From Lobulomyces angularis (lineage: Eukaryota; Chytridiomycota; Chytridiomycetes; Lobulomycetales; Lobulomycetaceae), in assembly GCA_027604685.1 (NCBI GenBank), contig JADHYX010000028.1:33304-97303 (forward strand): a stretch of DNA of 64,000 bases. Reading direction: 5' to 3'. The notes beneath the pieces are model-generated. The model searched no databases. It saw nothing but the letters and a program-made list of their open reading frames with translations, and was not told the origin of the DNA. A program made the position numbers and the translations under genes. Below are positions 32,235 to 44,202 of the stretch, piece after piece (within the stretch, counting starts at the first letter, position 1; every line of letters starts with the position of its first letter).

Positions 32235-34341
32235 ATGTTTTCCAATTTATCTAATGCCTTGTTTGGAAGACCGATTACGTACGTTAATATGTTCGAAGAA
32301 TGTTTTAAAAGACTATTTTTTAGATATATCCAATCAACTGAGCTAACAGAGGAAGAACTAGAGTTCTTTATACTCGAAGATCTTGAAAAATTTGATTCGT
32401 TTTATCAATTTTGTGAATACTGGAACTATAAATTTGAAGAACATGAAGTTGAGACAGATGATGGCTATTTATTGGGATTACATAGAATTCCGAACAAAAG
32501 ATTTGACCAGTTTGAATACAGTCATAAACCTGCGGTTTTAATTTGGCATGGATTTGGTATATCCAGTGAGAGTTTTGTTTGTAATGTCAAACCTCACTTA
32601 AATTTAGCCTTTGTTTTGGCCGACGAAGGTTTTGATGTGTGGTTGGGAAATTGTAGAGGAAATAAATATTCTCTAAAACATAAATCCTTTGATATTAACG
32701 ACAAAAATTCCGATTTTTGGGATTTTGGAATTGACGAAATTATAAACTATGACATACCCTCTACAGTTGAATATATATTAACAAAAACGAAATTAAAAAA
32801 ATTATGCTACTGTGGATATTCGCAAGGTGCTATGTCGATGATATCAGCGCTCAGTTTAAGTGAAGAATTGAACGAAAAAGTAAATTGTTTTGTTGGAATC
32901 GGTCCCGCGTAAGTTACATAATATGAATAAAACTGAATTTTTTTTTTCATTAGCACAAGGCCTAAACGTAAATATTGATAATCATTTAGCATTGTCGTCA
33001 TTTTAAATTCTTATAGCTGTGCCTAATAAAATTGTGAAAGCTATTCATGATAGTGGAGCTGATAAAGTACTTCCACTAATTATTGGGAGAAAGCATGAAT
33101 TTCCTCATCCATTTATTGCTAGATTAGGAAACTCTATTCCTATGTTTCTGAAAACACCTTTTGTTGATTTGTTTTTGCATACATTTCCCGGATGGAATAT
33201 GGGTAGTTAGATATTTTTAATCACCTTCAATTATTTTTATTTATTATAGGAAAGATAGGTTCTTCCCATAGGAAAAATGTCTTGTACAAGCAATTACTAA
33301 CTTCTCTGACCAGTTCCAAATTGGTCTTGCATTGGACTCAAATAATGCATAGTGATCTGGAACATCAACATATTGCTTATGCTAAACATAACCCATTCTT
33401 TTCTAATTTTTTTATAAACCGTTATTGCTATCTAAAACCGTCAACTCCTTGTTTACGATACCCTACGATGCAAATTAAAACGAATATGCACTTGTTTTGG
33501 TCTGAAAGCGATCACGTTTCAGACCCTGACCACTTTAAAGAAATTTTACCTAAGGAAAAGTTTAAGCTGTATGAAGTAAAAGGCTATTCGCATATGGTAT
33601 CACAGTTTTTTTTAATAAAATTCCGTAATTCTTTTTTAACTAATAAATTCTTCAAATACTTATTGTGAAGGATTATCTTTGGGCCCATGATGCAAAAGAA
33701 AAGGTCTGGTCACAAATCATAAATATATTTAACGAATCAGTACTTGAGAATAACGCAGCATCGGTAGGAAAATTGAAGAAAAAAATTTTTATGTTTAAAT
33801 TTTTTTCAAAGGCACCGATTTTTAAAAGTTTACAGGTCTGTGATGAACCTGCTTCAGTTGAGGATAGTATTGAAGAGGTGCTTACGTTTTATATTAAGTT
33901 GTTTTTTATATATTTAACACAGTAAAAAATTTAGGACGCAAATTTAAATGTTAAGAAAACGCAACTCTGTAAAAATATTTCAGTTGGAAGTTCGATAAGT
34001 TATCAGAACGCACACGATATAATAGTGAAACAAAATTTCAATACGTGCAGTGCTTGCAATGCTGAAAGTATGGATGAAAAAAGTAAAGAATTAGTTGTTA
34101 TTAAAATAAAAAAGGAAACAATTTCTGGAGGACCAGGTAAATTCAAGACCTTAAGGTAAAATTAGTTGGTATTTCGTTTATTGGGTTTTAATATAGAGTT
34201 GACACTCCAAAAAAGGATATTTTCTATTCTATGCAAAGAGACAATTGTTTAACTTACAATAAGATGAATTATTTAATTAATTTGAGTCAAAAAATTCGCC
34301 CAATGGGAATTGATGAAACAAGAACTATCGGTAGTTTCTAA
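32235..34341 (+). CDS. acid-lipase-like alpha/beta hydrolase (LIPA/Tgl1 type)
   Basis: Seven exons, 32235-32908, 32954-32967, 33017-33202, 33250-33596, 33671-33877, 33935-34155 and 34197-34341, encode 597 residues. Exon 2 is a 14-base microexon that is needed to keep frame. The first 25 residues are weakly hydrophobic. Family landmarks are HEVETDDGYLLGLHRIP, the oxyanion region LIWHGFGISSESF, DVWLGNCRGNKYSLKH, the nucleophile elbow GYSQGAMS, the acid in FWSESDHVSD and the histidine in KGYSHMDYLWA. This is the cholesteryl-ester/triacylglycerol lipase family (lysosomal acid lipase, yeast Tgl1/Yeh). It probably hydrolyses steryl esters or stored lipid. The final 170 residues, rich in Lys, Ser and Asn with a CSAC motif, extend past the usual end and have no recognised domain. 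Confidence 0.86.
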
Positions 34342-34592
34342 ACTTAGCAATTTTAATAAATAATATTCTACCCAATTTTAGTAAATTAATTTTTTTCAAA
34401 TTGTAAAGTTATTTGTTCTTTTTTCATTTATGTTCAAGTTTTTTATGATGTAATACTTTTTTAAAACTCCGACATTAGAATTTTTATGAGATCATTTAAA
34501 TTATTGTGAAGATAAAATCAACTGAAAAAAATAATGAATTTTTTTTTTTTTTAATTTTAAAATTATTATTGAATCCAATATTTTAAAATTTA
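34342..34592. promoter_or_regulatory. short intergenic region holding terminator and next promoter
   Basis: Only 250 bases separate two genes on the same strand. The sequence has T-rich runs and AATAAA-like words just after the lipase stop. No specific binding site can be named. Confidence 0.3.
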
Positions 34593-36542
34593 ATGACTTT
34601 AGCATTTGGAAAAACCTATCCAAGAGAAAATATCAACCATGCATTATCTGTCAGTAAGTAACAAAACAATTTAATTTTATCATCATTTTTAAGGTATGCC
34701 GACTTGGCATGAAACCGAATTACATTTACAAGGAAAAAATCCAATTGTTGGAAATAGTGGATATCACAGGTACAAGTTTTTTCCATAAGTTAATTTTAAT
34801 AAATTTCTACCACAAAACTCCAAGATGTACCATTCATCCAGCATGCCTTGAACTTTTTGAAAAATGTAGAATCAAGTATTCGAATTTTGAGCAAGAGGAT
34901 TGCTTCATATTTCCATCTAAAGAAGCAGCGAAAGAAGCCTTTTCTTATGTTGTTAAGAATGTTACTGAAAAAGAAATTGGGTCAATTAGAATATTATTAA
35001 TGGATGAATTGGATGTAATACATAGAGATTTGAATTTGCATTTACTAATATTTCCGATAGATCTAAAAGATTTAGTAAAAGGTAAAAATTAGATATCCAC
35101 AACTTTATTTTTAATAAATAATTCATTAGGTTTCTGGGTCCATTCAGGAGAATTAATTAGTTCAAGATTTGCTCTGTATTGTTTAAATTTATTAAATTAT
35201 CTTGAAAAAAAGAAGCAAAATTGTAACTTGAATTTAGAACTAGAGGAACAACTTCTAAGAGTAACTCATTTTGAAATTTCAGAAAGTGGTTTGAATGCAA
35301 AACGCCTTGTAAAAGAAAGAATTGCTGAATTATTTACTGATTCGAATTACAGTGCCAGAGATGTTTTCTTATTTCCCACTGGAATGAGTGCAATTTATAA
35401 TGCACACAAATTAGTTTGTGATCTGTTTCCTAATAAAAAAACAGTGCAGTTTGGGTATTTTTTTTTTTTTTTAAAATAAATCGTTTCATTGAATATAAAA
35501 AAGGTTTTCCTATATTGATACTTTAAAAGTGCAAGAAAAGTTTGGAAATGGTTGTCATTTTTTGGCAAACCAGAATTCAGAAGATAACTTTCAAAATTTA
35601 GAAAAATTGTTAAAAGACCAAGCAATCAGTGCAGTATTTACTGAATTTCCATCAAATCCTTTATTAATGTCGGTCGATATTCAGCGCTTAAAATATTTAC
35701 TTGATAAATTCAATGTATTATTGGTCGTGGATAATAGGTGACTTTTTTAAATTTTTTGTTTCATGTTTTCCTAATCTAATACATTATCACTTCAAACTGC
35801 AGTGTTGCTATGTATAACGTTGATTTTAATTTAACTGCAGATTTAATAGTTACAAGTTTAACAAAATTTTTTTCGGGAGAAAATAACTGCATGGCTGGAA
35901 GGTAAAAATAATTAATTGCTGCAAAATTAAACGTTTATTGTTTTTAGTTTGATTATTAATCCGAATTTGAAAAATTATTGGAGTCTTTATAATAAATTTA
36001 AATCAATATTTATTGACAATCTGTGGTTGGAGGATTCTATTGTATTAGAGTTGAACAGTAGAAGTTTTAAAAAGAGAATGAGAAAAGTCAACTTCACTTG
36101 CAATAATTTAGTTACATACTTAAATTCCCATCCAAAAGTGGGCAGAATTTATTTCCCAAAGTTTTTGAATAAAGCAGAGTTCGGACAGTTGAAGAAAATT
36201 GATAAGAATATTATTGATGAAAAATTTGAATCTGAAGATGAATATCAAACTGATTTAAGTTTAAAGGATGACAGTAACGGTGGATTGTTTTCATTTTTAT
36301 TGAAAAATGAAGAGGATGCAAAGAAATTTTATGATAATATTCAACTATGCAAGGGTCCTTCCTTTGGTACTAGTTTTACTTTGATTTGCGCCTACACATT
36401 ACTGGCACATTATGAAGATTTAGAATGGGCTGAAACATACGGTGTTAAGAGGTGGTTAATACGTTGTAGTGTTGGTTTGGAGGATGAAAAGTTTTTAATT
36501 AGCTCTTTTCAAAAAGCATTTGATAGTTTAGATCCTTTTTGA
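34593..36542 (+). CDS. STR2: cystathionine gamma-synthase, fungal Str2 type
   Basis: Seven exons, 34593-34653, 34694-34769, 34825-35081, 35130-35454, 35504-35737, 35803-35901 and 35948-36542, encode 548 residues. The N-terminal region contains MPTWHETELHLQGKN and GYHRCTIHPACLEL, matching the extra domain of Str2 before the PLP fold. The transferase fold follows, with FLFPTGMSAIYNAHK, TEFPSNPLL and the lysine that binds PLP in TSLTKFFSGENNCMAG. A C-terminal part has IQLCKGPSFGTSFTLICAY and WLIRCSVGLED. Str2-type enzymes make cystathionine from cysteine and an activated homoserine in transsulfuration. The intron at 34770-34824 is supported because its removal gives the R-x-x-IHP block; reading through would end at a stop. 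Confidence 0.87.
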
Positions 36543-36942
36543 TACATTTTGTTGTATGTTGTTGGAGAATTTACATTTAAAATATATTAAATTAAAAATT
36601 TATTCACTTAAATCATTAAAATTGAGTAATATAAGAAGAAATAGAAATTTTAGTTGAAACATGGGTTCCTATAAATGACTTCATTTATTGAAGTGAATGA
36701 ACAATCAAAAAAATTAAAGGATATTTTTCAAATTTTAATGCAGGGTGAAGTTAATTTAAATGAAAATATTAAATGCAACTTGTTTCTAAAAAGCCTGTAA
36801 CGAAAATAATAATATATACCAAAAATAAACTTTTTATTAAAATTAAAATAACAACATTTTACTACGATTCACTTTAATCAAAAAAGAATGGAAACCAACT
36901 TCATCGGAGCTTAAAAAAATAAAAAGAAACATTAACTACACG
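36543..36942. other. intergenic, no gene seen
   Basis: 400 bases between two plus-strand genes, A-rich on the plus strand just before the next ATG. No supported feature. Confidence 0.5.
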
Positions 36943-38579
36943 ATGAAAAAAATTGATTATATCGTTTATCGATCAATGACGTTTGCATACCTGCTTCGTT
37001 TTGTTTCATCCAGTTTTCTCTTTGAAACTGAAAATTTTCAACCAAAGTACAATAGAGTTGTTTTTCCTTCTATTGTTAAAGATTTGGATTTATATCAATT
37101 TTTTGCTGCCAATTTCGTATGTGAAAGATATTGCACATTTTTGTTTTTTATGAAGAATACAAATAGGATGATTCTCTCTTGAATGGAAACATAAGTTATC
37201 AGTTTAAACAATCTGATGATGGTGGATATGTTGGAAAAACAATAGAGTATCCAACAATTAATAGTTATTTAGTTATAAATGAAGAAAATGTAGTCAACAA
37301 TGACATAACGATAATAACACAGATTTCTGTAAACAGATTAAATTTATTATACGATATTGCTGCAAGTTGGGGTGGTTCAATTTCTTGTGTGCTATTTGTT
37401 GAAAATTTTAGTGAACTTTTAAACTTAAATGAAAATTTAAAATTATTTGAAATGAATATGAAAAGTGACCCTTATAAAAAAAGTAAATTAATTTTATCGT
37501 TGTTATTTGGAATTGAATTCATGGTAGATCATGTTACTCCCAGCATTCACCACCCATATGTAGGTTGCTAATTAAAAAAATAAATTTCTAAATTTGATGC
37601 GTTGATGTAATTCTAACTTTTTTTTTTATTTTCACTAGGATTTTTTATATCCAATTAATGCTTTAAGAAATGTTGCCTTGAAAAATGCTAAAACAGATTA
37701 CATTTTTTCTTTGGATGCCGATTTCTTGCCTTCGAAAGGTAGCTTCGAATTTTTAACAAACGACCTTTATTATAAGAAATTAAAAACATTATCGGCGATG
37801 AACAAAGGATATACGGCATTTGCTTTTGCAGCTTTTGAACTACTTACTGTAAACTTCAGGGTGCCATTTAATCGTGAAGATTTAGATAAACTTTGCTCTG
37901 AAGTTAAAGCTATCCCATTTCACTCCAAAATATCCATTGCTAAAGAAAATTTAAACTTTGCCAAAGTGAAACGTTGGTGTCAAGGAGATATTCTAAATTA
38001 TCACACAAAAGTTACAGATATCCAGGTATTGTTTTTTTTTAGTTATTATTAGATTTATTTATTTATTTTTTTTTTAATTTTTAATCGAAAAAAAAAAAAA
38101 ATTTAAATAACATTATTTTATTTAGTTTTTGACGAATTTTACTAGATGGTTTAAAGCAATGGATATTTATCCCATTGAAAAAGATAAAACTCAGTTGGAC
38201 AGATACTATGAACCTTACTTTATAGCGTTAAAATCTCACATTCCTCTATTTGATGAAAGATTTCGAGGCTACAGCTTTAATAAAAGACAGCATAATATTG
38301 CATTGCAATATTTAAACTACGATTTTTTGGTTTTACCTGAAGTGTTTGTTATTCACCGATGGCACATTATTAGTAGCTCTAAAAAAAGGGTATTTCTTTT
38401 TATAAATGTTAAGATTTTTTTTTTTATCTTTTCTATTAAATTAGTTAAATGGATTAGTTAAATCTACTGTCGGCAGAGTTTATAATGCGTTTTTAACTGA
38501 AATGTACAACAAGTATTCCAAGAATTCTGAATTTTTTCCAATAAAAAAGAATCCATTGTATTTCCAAAACTTTATGTAA
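36943..38579 (+). CDS. GT49-type glycosyltransferase (LARGE/B4GAT1 family)
   Basis: Five exons, 36943-37116, 37167-37559, 37639-38025, 38126-38389 and 38445-38579, all in phase 0, encode 450 residues. The N-terminus has a short hydrophobic stretch (FAYLLRFVSSSFLF) that could act as a Golgi signal anchor. Conserved parts are TIITQISVNRLNLLYDIAASWGG, YPINALRNVALKNAKTDYIF, the metal-binding DADFLPS (DxD-like), YEPYFIA and FDERFRGYSFNKRQH followed by VFVIHRWH. These are the hallmarks of GT49, known from the glucuronyltransferase B4GAT1 and the second domain of LARGE, which build glycans on dystroglycan in animals. Here only one catalytic domain is present, so I infer a Golgi transferase with an unknown acceptor. 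Confidence 0.85.
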
Positions 38580-38767
38580 ACCAATTACTATATTATTATG
38601 ATTTTAATTTTACTAGAAGTAGAAAAAATTATAAGCGTTTAATTTTTTAACATTTAATTGTGATTTAAAAACAAAACTTATTTTACATTTTTCTTTATGA
38701 ATAAAAATTTTTACCCATAAATACAAATTTTTGATTTTACAATAAATGGATTGAATATAAACATAGA

Positions 38768-40531
38768 TTAATATAAAAATTCAGTAACTAGATTTGGATC
38801 AATATCATAAACGTATAAAGCTCTTGAAGCACCACCAAAGGCTAACATTCTCTCGTTTGAACTTATGTCCGTAGAATATACAGTGTTCAAAATATTTTGT
38901 ATAATTCCCAAACACTTGAAAAACTTTAGCAAATAATTATTACTATCAACACAATACCTTTCCGCTTTCATTATCAAAAAGTCTAACTTCATTTGCAGAA
39001 GAGCAGCCGCCACCTGCAATTATGTAATGATTTAGGTTAATACTGCTATTTTCCATGTTGTTTTTTTCTTTTGAAGCATGCTGTTGTTCTTCTTTGCTAA
39101 CAATTGCTTTACTAAAATGGCAAGAATACAGTAAACAATTTTTATCTTGTGAACTTGTTTCTAAAATTGACCATGGTATTGTTCTAACTAATTTTCCTGT
39201 TGATATTGACCAAACCTAGAAAAAGTTTTAGTACCCATAACTATCATTTATTTTCATTTTTATTTAAGTTACCTGTATTGAATCATGTTTTCTATAGGAG
39301 CCAGTCAATAAAAAGTTACCGGAAAAGTCAATATCAATACTGTCCCCACATACATGTGGTGAAAAAATACTTCTAATAGAAACCCTGCTCTTTATATCCC
39401 AAATCTATAAAATAGTTAAAGAAATTTTTCATTTTTATCATTACCTGGACCGTATTATCCCAACCGGCACTTAGCAGTATATTCAAATCAGTAGGATGAA
39501 ACTTTATTGAAAAAATTCTGTTGGAATGGCCAGCCGTTGTTTCTGGTTTTCTTTAAAACATAACGAGAGGCACACAATATGTTAAAATTTCTAATTTTTT
39601 TCAAAAATTACCCATATATTAACCTATATTGAAATTTTTGGGTTATTCCATCATAGATTGAAATATAAGAATTTGCACCACCACTTGCAAGTAACGAGCC
39701 AATTTGATTATATTGACAGGTAAAAATTTGATTATCGTTTTCGTCAATGACCGATAACCTTTGTCCAGTAGGATAGTGCCAATGTACCAATTTACCATCA
39801 GTGTCTAAAAAATTTCAAGTAATAAAAATTAATAAAGTTCGATATACTACATCCAGCCACTACCACATTTCCATGCTTAAATTCTTTTCTTTCAGGTCTA
39901 AAACTAAAGCAATTCACAGGAAGCTTTACACCATCAACTTCTGGAGAAAAATTAGCTAGAGTGTTAACGATTCCGTTTGTTTTTGTTGAGTAAACTTGTA
40001 TGTTTCCATTTCCTAGTCCAACAAGAATAAATTCATTACTTGGTGAAAACTTTACACAAAAAACTTCACTCTCCTCTCTTAAAATTGGGAGCAAGTTATA
40101 ACAAAAGACAATATTTTTTCCTAAATACCTCTTAATGAACTTTGGTCTAATTATTCCCAAAAAAGTAGGATCTCTTTGATTAACTCCAACATTGGCTAAA
40201 CTACCTACGTACAAAAAAATTTAGTTCTTTTGCATTTGATAAACTTTTTTGAACCTGATCGTTTTTTTCCACTTGAATAACTATAATTGGATTCGTTATC
40301 ATTGAAGTTTAATGCTTGAGCGCTACCCCCCAATCTACCACTAGATCCTGAAAACTGGCTGCTGTTATTTAAATTCCTCCTACTTCCAAAATTACTTTTT
40401 GTATTATACTGACTTAAGTTTGACACTGATTTTAGACTGAAAATGCTTTGAGTATCGAAATCCTTCTTTTTTGCCAGCAAATTTTGATTTAGTGATGAAG
40501 TTGATCCTGCATGGTTGTGTTTAGAATTCAT
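38768..40531 (-). CDS. WD40-repeat protein with Ser/Asn-rich N-terminus
   Basis: Seven minus-strand exons, 40531-40255, 40204-39848, 39804-39624, 39550-39445, 39404-39273, 39215-38958 and 38914-38768, encode 485 residues. The first 95 residues are Ser/Asn/Gly-rich and lack a fold signature. About seven WD-type repeats follow: VFCVKFSPSNEFILVGLGNGNIQVY, NVVVAGCNTDGKLVHWHYPTG, IFTCQYNQIGSLLASGGANSYISIYD, GHSNRIFSIKFHPTDLNIL then WDNTVQIWDI, SGNFLLTGSYRKHDSIQVW, YIIAGGGCSSANEVRLFD and MLAFGGASRALYVYD. The donor of the first intron (GTTCAA) is weak but required by frame. Such proteins are generic scaffolds and I cannot assign an orthologue. Confidence 0.75.
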
Positions 40532-40723
40532 TTACAGTCGGAGCTTCAAAATAATTTTTTTTTGAAAAAGTTTAAAAAAATAAGTAAATTTATTTTGTTT
40601 AATTAAAAAATATGTACATTTGTTTTGAATAAGAAAAAATATAAAGATAAAAATGTAACTCTATGCATTATAATTTAAATTATATTCTATTTTTTTCTTT
40701 TTTTCTTTATTTTTAAAAAAATT

Positions 40724-41866
40724 TTACTTTTTTTTGGAAAATTCATCACTTTCATCTTCGCCAATAACGCTATTTTTATCACCAAATAATAATCTTTGAG
40801 GGTATTGTAAAAACTTAACGCCGTCTCTGTTATGCATTAATACCTAAATGTATGGTGGATAAAAAACACTTATGCAATAATAATTACCCAAGTTACATCA
40901 AATCTTTTTCCCCATTTTTGAGGAACACTTAAATCTTCTGTAGCTCCAAGAAACCTGGCCAATTTCGGAAGTTCTTGATGTGCCCTATTCAAATAATTTA
41001 AAATAACTTTTAAATTTAGGTACCAGCAAATTATAACGCTCTTTCCTTCAAATTTTGGACTAAGCACTTCTTGAATTAATTTGTGCGTTTCCTTTTTGGT
41101 AAACAAATTAAGCTGCTCTCCTAAAGTCTCAAAATCCACTACATCTGTTAAAGAATTTTCTTTTTTTTCATGAAATGACATGGTACCAAATCCACCATTC
41201 TTAATTGCTTTTATTTGGTCTCTTAGATGATGAATCAACGGTTCGACCGTCTGCTTAGGACTATATAAAAATTTTCATTCAAATTTTTACTGTAACTTTT
41301 AAAATTATTTACCGCTCACTTTGACCCCAAGGATCTGGGGTTAAATCAACATCCTATTTAAAATTGATATGATTCAATTAGAAATCAAAAGGATTAAAAT
41401 TAACAAAATACTTGTGCAAAAATTCCAGCTAGCGGCCTGTCAGCAAATAGTTGACGCATTTCTTCCCTATGTAAAAAATAACTAACCAAAGCATGGGCTC
41501 TGTCAAATCCTTTTACTGACAATATATGATTGTCAATGTAATTTGCTTTAGTGACAAAAAATTAAATAAATTTCAGATATGGTAATTCCACCTGTAGCAT
41601 TCACTTCAGGTTTGACACCTTCTGTCCAATTTAACTGAATTTATTATTTAAGTTTAAAAATATGAGAAATTTTATGTTAAAAAAAATTTAAAACAACTCT
41701 TATAAAAAATAAAAGTAAAAACTCATACCTTTTCTGCATGACGAATTAAAATAATATTCCTCATTGTGATATTATCAGTTGTAGTTGCAGTCAAAATATT
41801 TAGAAATAAGAGAAAAGATAATGATAGGAAACTCAAAATAAAAAATTTTTTGGCTTCTGCTTTCAT
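40724..41866 (-). CDS. histidine phosphatase superfamily protein, membrane anchored or secreted
   Basis: Six minus-strand exons, 41866-41729, 41634-41592, 41545-41412, 41353-41313, 41260-40888 and 40843-40724, encode 282 residues. A hydrophobic N-terminus (FFILSFLSLSFLLFLNILTA) is a signal peptide or anchor. The catalytic RHG-type motif appears as IILIRHAEK. A second conserved block, LSVKGFDRAHALVSYF, holds the family Gly-x-x-RA step. The partner histidine of the fold would be in VIICWYLN, where most relatives have a W-x-H or S-H-G motif; here no His is evident, so activity is uncertain. Similar small secreted histidine phosphatases of unknown substrate are common in fungi and protists. Confidence 0.72.
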
Positions 41867-42064
41867 CTATAAAAACTTCAATAAAAAAAAAATTTATTTT
41901 AAAATATTTTTATTGCAGTAAGAGTCAACGGAAGTTGTTCCGAAACTCCGGATGCACTTAACAATAATTATGAATATATAAGGAAGTTTCTACTGGAGAA
42001 ACTCACAAAATTTTAAAACAACCTACAAAGAAGTAATTCCTCAAAATAAAATCGTCCTCTTTTT

Positions 42065-42670
42065 CTAAAAAAAAAAAAAGGTTCTACAAATAATAAAAAA
42101 ATACATTAAAAATCTAATATATTGAGAAGCAATGCTGTCAATCTAATTGTCTACCAGTTGGTTTAAATGAAACGCAATTTTTTTTTTTCTTCACTTACAA
42201 CATCAGGCTCCTCATATTCGATTATTTCCTCAATTATTTCCACTTCTTCGTATCGAATATTTTCATTATTGTAGTTTTTGCTACCCTAAATATGAAATTA
42301 ATATTACAATTTTCAGTTTTTAAGTTGCTTAATAATATCAAAAATACCTTTTCTTTTACATTTTTACATCCATCGTTAATTAAAAATAAAGGTTTGTTAG
42401 TTTCAACAACTTTACTTGTGGGTAACCAAACTTTGCTATTGGTATTTATATTGTTTGTGTGATTTAATGAGGAGCTAGATTTTAATATAGGAACAGTATC
42501 AACTAAAAAAATGTAAAGTTATTTAAAGAAGAAGATTGTCACAGATATTTACCTGGATGAGGTTCATGATGAATTTTCCCACATGGAATCCAAGGTTGGG
42601 ACGAAGCTGATGAAGTACTGCTATTAAAGCTACTGTCTGATAATCTATCCTTCATCTTTTTTGTTTTCAT
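42065..42670 (-). CDS. small acidic hypothetical protein with possible tail anchor
   Basis: Four minus-strand exons, 42670-42553, 42502-42348, 42285-42199 and 42142-42065, give 145 residues. The N-terminal half is Ser-rich (SDSSFNSSTSSASSQPWIPCGK). An acidic repeat-like stretch (EEVEIIEEIIEYEEPD) follows near residue 115. The last exon encodes IRFLMYFFIICRTFFFF, which would be a hydrophobic tail anchor. That exon is the least secure, because its phenylalanines come from a poly-A run on the plus strand. The family is unknown. It lies on the same strand between the histidine phosphatase and the sulfurtransferase genes with short spacers. Confidence 0.5.
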
Positions 42671-42897
42671 TATAAATTTATGGTATATTAAAAAAAGCTA
42701 AATTTTTTTTCTTCCCTTATTTTTTAATAAAAAGTATTCTAAACTTTTCTAAGACTTAAAATTGATTTAATAGTGGGTTTCTAAGTATACTGCTATGTAA
42801 AAAATGATTGAAAAAGTAGTTTTTACTAACACCAACAATCAAGAAAGGTTTTTACTAATTGAGTTATCACAATTTTAACAGTAACTGTCTCTATCAA

Positions 42898-44202
42898 TTA
42901 TAAAGTATTTTTACAATCAATAGGTGATTCAGCATATGACGCATATTCACTCCAAGAGCCATCAAACACAGAAACTTCTTTTACTCCTAACTGTTTTACT
43001 AAAAGAAAAGAAATTTAACTTGAACTGCAATGTTTGTTTACATGCAAAATATAGCACAGCAGCTGTGACTCCAGAACCACAAGTTGTAATTATCGGTTTG
43101 TTGAGGTCAACACCTAAAAAAAACAAAATTTTTCTTAAACAGTTAAAGGATAGTAGTTTACCTTGTCCTAAAAAAACTTTGGCTAATTCATCCTCTTTTA
43201 ATAAGCTACTTGTACTTTTATCAATTAGCGTATTAAATGGAACATTAATTGAATTAGGAATATGTCCACTAAAAAAAAATCCTTAGTTTGAATGAGTGAA
43301 AGAGTTACAACATTTACCTATGAATCCCTATTCTAGGTTCTGGAACTTGACCATAAAAGCGTTCCTTTGAACGCGCATCGATCACTTGCTTTTCCTTGGT
43401 CTCAATATTTTCTATTATATTTTTGTATGTTGTTAAGAGAGTTGAATCAAATTTTGTATGATATCTTTCACGGTTTACAATCTTAGAGATTTTACTTGTA
43501 GTTTCAAAATTTCCTTTGTTCCATGCATCCATTCCACCATTGAGAACTGAGATCTTTTGGTGACCAAAAACCTATTTTAATGATAAAACAGTTGCTAAAT
43601 AAAATAAATAATCTTAAATAAAAAAGAACCTTAAATGTCCAGTATACTCGGAATGCGCTAAATACTCCTCCATGATCGTACAGGACTAGATGATCATCGT
43701 TAGAAATGCCCATATCACCTAGATTTTTGTCAATGTTATAAAAAAATACTAATCAAAATTATACCAATCTTTTAAATATATATTGTATGTTTTTTTTTTT
43801 TAATAAAAATAAGGGTGCTTTTTTAATTGAAATGTCTTTAAATTTCCATAAAATCATACCAGTCTTTCAAAAAGTGTGGAAGAAGGTAACATGTGAGGAA
43901 AATTGGAAGAAGTATCAGAGATCTGTCAACAAAAATGAAAAGTAGTGCTTAATTGTTAAAAAATTGAAAACTAAAGGTTTGAACAATGAAAAAAAAATTT
44001 ATACCGCATCCACATCAAAAAATAAAGACTCCTTTAAATGTGATATTGAATAATCTTTAGCGCCTTTTCCCGGTTTCTGTAAGTGCCAACTACAATCCAA
44101 AATTTTTACACTTTTCATGTTGTCTACTAGCCATTTTGGTTCTACTAAAGATGAAACAGCTTTTTGTGAACAAGTTGACAATGACCTGTTCAATCTAAGC
44201 AT
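42898..44202 (-). CDS. MPST: thiosulfate/3-mercaptopyruvate sulfurtransferase, probably mitochondrial
   Basis: Eight minus-strand exons, 44202-44005, 43922-43860, 43768-43765, 43718-43630, 43571-43318, 43268-43162, 43113-43042 and 42998-42898, give 295 residues, the normal length. Two rhodanese domains are present. The first has WLVDNMKSVKILDCSWHL, FFDVDAISD, PHMLPS and LVLYDHGGVFSAFRVYW. The second has VIDARSKERFYG, GHIPNSINVPF and the active-site loop CGSGVTAAV, where the persulfide forms on Cys, followed by VFDGSWSEY. A 4-base exon (ATTG) is required to link the second and fourth exons in frame and to give the right spacing (FERLIGDMGI). The N-terminus (MLRLNRSLSTCSQKA) is basic, acid-free and presequence-like. 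The enzyme moves sulfur to thiols for cysteine breakdown and tRNA thiolation. Confidence 0.88.

Noticed and set aside
34770..34824. Possible frameshift in Str2, since a second frame reads FFHKLI here
   Set aside because: A standard 55-base GT/AG intron removes the segment and joins GYHR to CTIHPACLEL, which matches the family better.
42924..43286. 120-residue plus-strand ORF
   Set aside because: It is antisense to well-conserved exons of the sulfurtransferase.
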